From the NCBI RefSeq assembly GCF_000003855.2, contig NW_003101680.1, positions 309,507 through 373,506 on the forward strand: a stretch of DNA of 64,000 bases. The letters are read 5' to 3'. Position 1 is the stretch's first letter, and every line of letters begins with the position of its first letter. Positions 61,292 through 64,000 of the stretch are shown here, piece after piece. The notes below the pieces were generated by a model. The model was not told where the DNA came from and did not search any database. It saw only the letters and a list, made by a program, of their open reading frames with translations. This stretch comes from Blastomyces gilchristii SLH14081 (lineage: Eukaryota > Ascomycota > Eurotiomycetes > Onygenales > Ajellomycetaceae). Position numbers and translations under genes: made by a program.

Positions 61292-61399
61292 GGCCCTTGC
61301 AGGGTTCAAACCTGCCCTCTCTTGGCATTCATTCCCCAGGGGGAAGGCCGCTAATTGGGGCTCCATGGTAGCGTAGTTAACCACTACGCCACCGGGCCT
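61292..61399 (-). tRNA. tRNA-like head of SINE-B with A and B boxes and an intron-like insert
   Basis: On the minus strand GGCCC at the 5' end pairs with GGGCC at 61292-61296. A box TGGCGTAGTGG is at 61381-61391 and B box GGTTTGAACCC at 61302-61312, inside a T arm with a perfect GCAGG/CCTGC stem. About 30-40 extra bases between anticodon region and T arm look like an intron or long variable arm. The first base adjoins the target duplication, so it is the SINE promoter rather than an independent tRNA gene, although it may derive from a very similar tRNA. Confidence 0.6.
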
Positions 61400-62830
61400 A
61401 GCTTAGAGTAAAAATTGGCTTTGCATTTCTGAAATAATAAACAAGGTCATATTTCCTGCATTGCTCATGTGGTTCAACTTGAGATACAAACACTGATAAA
61501 GAATCTTAACATCAAGATGAAGAATAATGAGATGACTGATTCTTGAGATGAGAATAAGATAGAAGTGATTACTCAAGTAACTTTTGCATTCATTTTGTAA
61601 AAGATAATGTTTTTTAACAATACTTTTTAATATTACTTTTTAATAATGCTTTTTAATAATACTACTGTTAATTTTGAATAGATTGATTAATAATTTAAAT
61701 ATCACAGATTTAAAACATTGTTAATGTGATTTGTATCTTCTCTAAACAATAACAATAATTTCATAATATTTAATAAATAAACAAATCAGTCACATCACTG
61801 AATATGATACAGAATGTTAGAACACAGTGAAGTTCAATATATGAGATAACTATTCAGACTCTTTGATTGTGTCAGATAATTAATCATTGAGTGTAACACT
61901 CTGATTGAGAAAAGATTCAGACATTGAAACTTTCTAATATGAAGTGAACTCAGTTGAAATATATGATTGATTTACTGTTTCAGTTTTATAAGATAATAAA
62001 GATAGTCTTAATCACTTATACATCAATACTGCAGTCAGCCTGATAAGTGTATAATAGTTTATTTACTCATCTTAAGAAGCAGTTGAATCACTCAAAAAGA
62101 AATTCAGTCTGAAATAATGCTATAGCACAGGCTATTATTACTGTAAGAAATAAACTGGCATATTACTACAGCAAAACTGAACAATCTTTTACAGAGTACT
62201 ATGCTGTAGCAGCTCTACTAGATCTCTCTTATCAAGTTAATATCTATACTTCTCAAGATTGAACAGAGAAGAAACAAGACTCATATGTTAAATTAGTCTG
62301 AGACTACTACAATGCCAACTATCAGAGATTTGAATGAGCAGATATTAGAGATGTGAAGACAGTGAAATACAATTCTCTAGTAAGTAATGATCTTTGATAA
62401 CACTTCATATTATATAGAACTATAATACTAACTTTGAAACAGAACTTGTATACATTAATTGCAACTGAAAATCAGGCAAAACTACATGCTTATAAAACTG
62501 AATTTAACTGCTATCTTCAAGATGATTCAATAAATTTACACATTAAATCAATTCTAGAGTTATGAAAAATTGTTGAGAGTATATATTCAACTGTTGCACT
62601 GATGATGCATGATATTCTGACAATTTCATTGACAGAGATGAGAATGAAGTGAAAGTTCAACTCAAACTGAGATATTTATCACTATCACTGAGAACAATTA
62701 CAAGAAGAAACAATCAAGAAACTCATGATTGTAAAACATAGAATTATCAGACAGTTTAATATCTGTATATCAGAGAAGTATAGTTTTCATGAGAAAGTAA
62801 AGAATAAACTTGTACAAGAATGTATTTAGT

Positions 62831-62942
62831 TGTTTCATGAGTATTATCAATAATTGTTATCAAATTCTGATTATATAAGCAATCACTGAATAAACTGAAT
62901 GAGACTGAATTTGATCTTCAGTCTCAGTCTCATTCTGATTTT
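62831..62942 (+). other. hAT copy 2 sequence after the transposase
   Basis: It matches about 45831-45935 of copy 1, including CAGTCTCAGTCTCATTCTGATT, and then breaks at the Gypsy-2 LTR. The hAT right terminus is outside the window. Confidence 0.7.
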
Positions 62943-63109
62943 TGTGATTCAAAGGTTGCTTGAGCCAGCGTACGATTACAGGCGTACGCCGGCTTCTTAT
63001 ATACTGTACACTAAATTAATTGATGGCCGCTATGACCTCTTTACATTTGTAAGCAAGTTCAGAAGTGACTGTGTTATTATCTGATGATTGTATGTTCTTT
63101 CAAATCACA
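62943..63109 (-). repeat. Gypsy-2 3' LTR (copy 2)
   Basis: Starts TGTGATTCAAAGG and ends CAAATCACA in plus orientation. Same 167-bp length as the other two LTRs of this family. Confidence 0.87.
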
Positions 63110-63419
63110 TTCTCTCTCATCAGATTTGATCATGCTCATGTGATCATGATGTACATTCTAGCTTCATGCGGATTAATGCATCACTAGTGTTCATGATTAT
63201 ATGACCTATCTCTGATTCAGCTAGTGTCTTGTGTATGTTCTCACAAAGAAACTTTCACTATATTATATTACTTATTCACTAACTTTTCTTATTCTTCAAT
63301 CATCTTCTTCATCATTATCATTATTGAATGTTATCATCTCATTCAAGATTTCTGCCTCTTCTTCTGTTTGATATCTTCTATCTGTTATTCATCTATCATA
63401 TTGTACACATTTCTGATGA

Positions 63420-64000
63420 TGGCTTCTTATTCTTATAACAAGTGTTCTTGTAGTGCTCATATCAGACAGTTCATTAGCAGTAAGTGTAATGTGTTGTGAA
63501 ATATAGCCAGAACTTGTTTATCTTCTAACAATTGTCAGAATGTACTATCATGAATGACACATCTTCTTCATCTTCTTATATATCTCTGACTCTCTTTTCT
63601 TCAGTGATATCTGATTATGTTTTTCTGATTGTTTTATATAGCTGCAGATGCTGATATTTTGTTTTGATTTGTATAGAATCTTCACATGTTGACAGATCTG
63701 TGTTTATTAATGATCATAATCTCAATGTTGAATCATTGATTGAGAACTTGAAGAATGTGATAATGAAGAAATTATCTGTATTATATGTGACTGAGTCTTC
63801 TATATTCTTCTCTGTCTTCTCTGTTTCTTTCTCTGCTGCTCTCTCTTAATCTTGTACATCTGTCTCTGTGTCTGATTCTCCCGCTTCTGCTATCTCTATT
63901 TCTGTGACTTCTACTTCTACTACTTCTGTCCTCTCTGATTCTGCTGTCTCTGCTTTTGTTATCAGCTCTTCCTGTTTCAAGAAGATGTTGTGTAGTGGGA
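63420..64000 (+). pseudogene. Possible antisense ORF of Gypsy-2, copy 2 (start region)
   Basis: A plus-strand ATG at about 63420 begins MASYSYNKCSCS, with a stop after 27 codons. The main open stretch runs from 63664, with SHVDRSVFINDHNLNVESLI and IMKKLSVLYVTESS, to a stop at 63849. It resumes with a Ser/Thr-rich tract to the window end. The frame and the Leu-rich then Ser/Thr-rich plan equal those at 4580-4900 in the other copy. No family recognised; the rest lies beyond the window. Confidence 0.38.

Larger units (their letters stand above)
60311..61399 (-). mobile_element. SINE-B: 1.09-kb tRNA-headed element with a LINE 3' tail
   Basis: On the minus strand it begins at 61399 with a tRNA-like head, continues with about 640 bp of unique, unmutated body, and ends with 339 bp of LINE 3' UTR (60311-60649) and its (AAT)n tail. 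The 12-bp duplication AGCTTAGAGTAA flanks it exactly (60299-60310 and 61400-61411). hAT copy 1 shows the empty site at 43243-43254. The structure fits a SINE that borrowed the LINE 3' end for mobilisation. Only one copy is present here. Confidence 0.88.
59300..62830 (+). pseudogene. hAT transposase, copy 2, interrupted by SINE-B
   Basis: Homologous to 42665-45830 from about 59724 on. Upstream, 59300-59720 should encode the N-terminus; a QHLKS segment near 59665 could be the end of a BED-type finger, but I cannot trace the ligands. The first catalytic Asp is Asn (60062-60064) and the second is kept (60266-60268). SINE-B splits the gene after KSLE. LAYYYSKTEQSFTEYYAVAA (about 62155-62215) and the C-terminal QLQEETIKKLMIVKH (about 62695-62740) show the dimerisation region. 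TGA stands for Trp throughout. Confidence 0.82.
50582..62942 (+). mobile_element. hAT copy 2 with nested Gypsy-1 and SINE-B; right end outside the window
   Basis: It begins TAGACTGACCGTGTGACC at 50582 with the TIR well preserved. The left flank TCTATACA (50574-50581) is the expected 8-bp duplication, whose partner lies outside. Unlike copy 1 it keeps the stretch between left terminus and transposase. Gypsy-1 copy 6, SINE-B and a second Gypsy-2 (from 62943) are inserted in it. Own sequence in the window is about 5.6 kb. Confidence 0.82.
62943..64000 (-). mobile_element. Gypsy-2 copy 2, 3' end only, cut by the window edge
   Basis: It starts with a 167-bp LTR (62943-63109) and continues with the same 3' region as the copy at 3846-5030, less mutated in the LTR (CGTACGCCGGC kept). 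By orientation this is the 3' LTR and most of the element lies beyond 64000. Confidence 0.85.

Overview
The window is a repeat-only stretch of a filamentous fungal genome, probably a Pezizomycotina ascomycete. I found no convincing intact host gene. It is very AT-rich and consists of nested, mutation-ruined transposable elements: two Ty3/gypsy families, one Ty1/copia element, a fungal-type LINE with an ORF2 RNase H, a hAT DNA transposon family, and two tRNA-headed SINE families. Almost all CG, CC and GG dinucleotides are gone from the repeated parts while CA and TG remain. Conserved Trp codons read TGA far more often than TAG. This resembles RIP, but with CpG and CpC rather than CpA as the main targets. 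CpG loss in repeats fits what I recall for Onygenales such as Coccidioides; this placement is a weak inference.

Layout, left part (1-21670). A SINE-A copy (pieces at 3816-3845 and 21425-21670) was split by Gypsy-2 (3846-21424, minus strand, 167-bp LTRs, TCAA duplication) and, further left, by a Gypsy-1 element (93-3815) that itself carries the end of a hAT element (1-92). Gypsy-2 was in turn hit by SINE-A (5045-5415), Gypsy-1 (6377-12016), a LINE (17131-19893) and a 506-bp non-autonomous hAT (20171-20676). Removing these leaves a Gypsy-2 of about 8.26 kb.

Middle (21671-23375) holds duplicated blocks, a purine-rich tandem array and an unmutated LTR-like island.

Right part (about 23376-62942). 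One copia element (about 4.6 kb of its own sequence) runs from about 23376 to 48601 and is split by Gypsy-1 (24539-30208) and by hAT copy 1 (31210-46142). That hAT contains a Gypsy-1 remnant (31819-42664), which contains a full-length 7.7-kb LINE (33720-41396); a shorter LINE (43345-44464) sits in the hAT transposase. The copia RNase H is cut at 48602 by a plus-strand Gypsy-1, which is cut at 50582 by hAT copy 2. hAT copy 2 holds Gypsy-1 (52663-58352) and SINE-B (60311-61399), and is interrupted at 62943 by a second Gypsy-2.

Most nesting calls rest on matched target-site duplications and on reading frames that rejoin when the insertion is removed. Unmutated islands (LINE 5' end, SINE-B body, an extra coding-like block in hAT copy 2) coincide with sequences that occur only once here, as expected of homology-dependent mutation.
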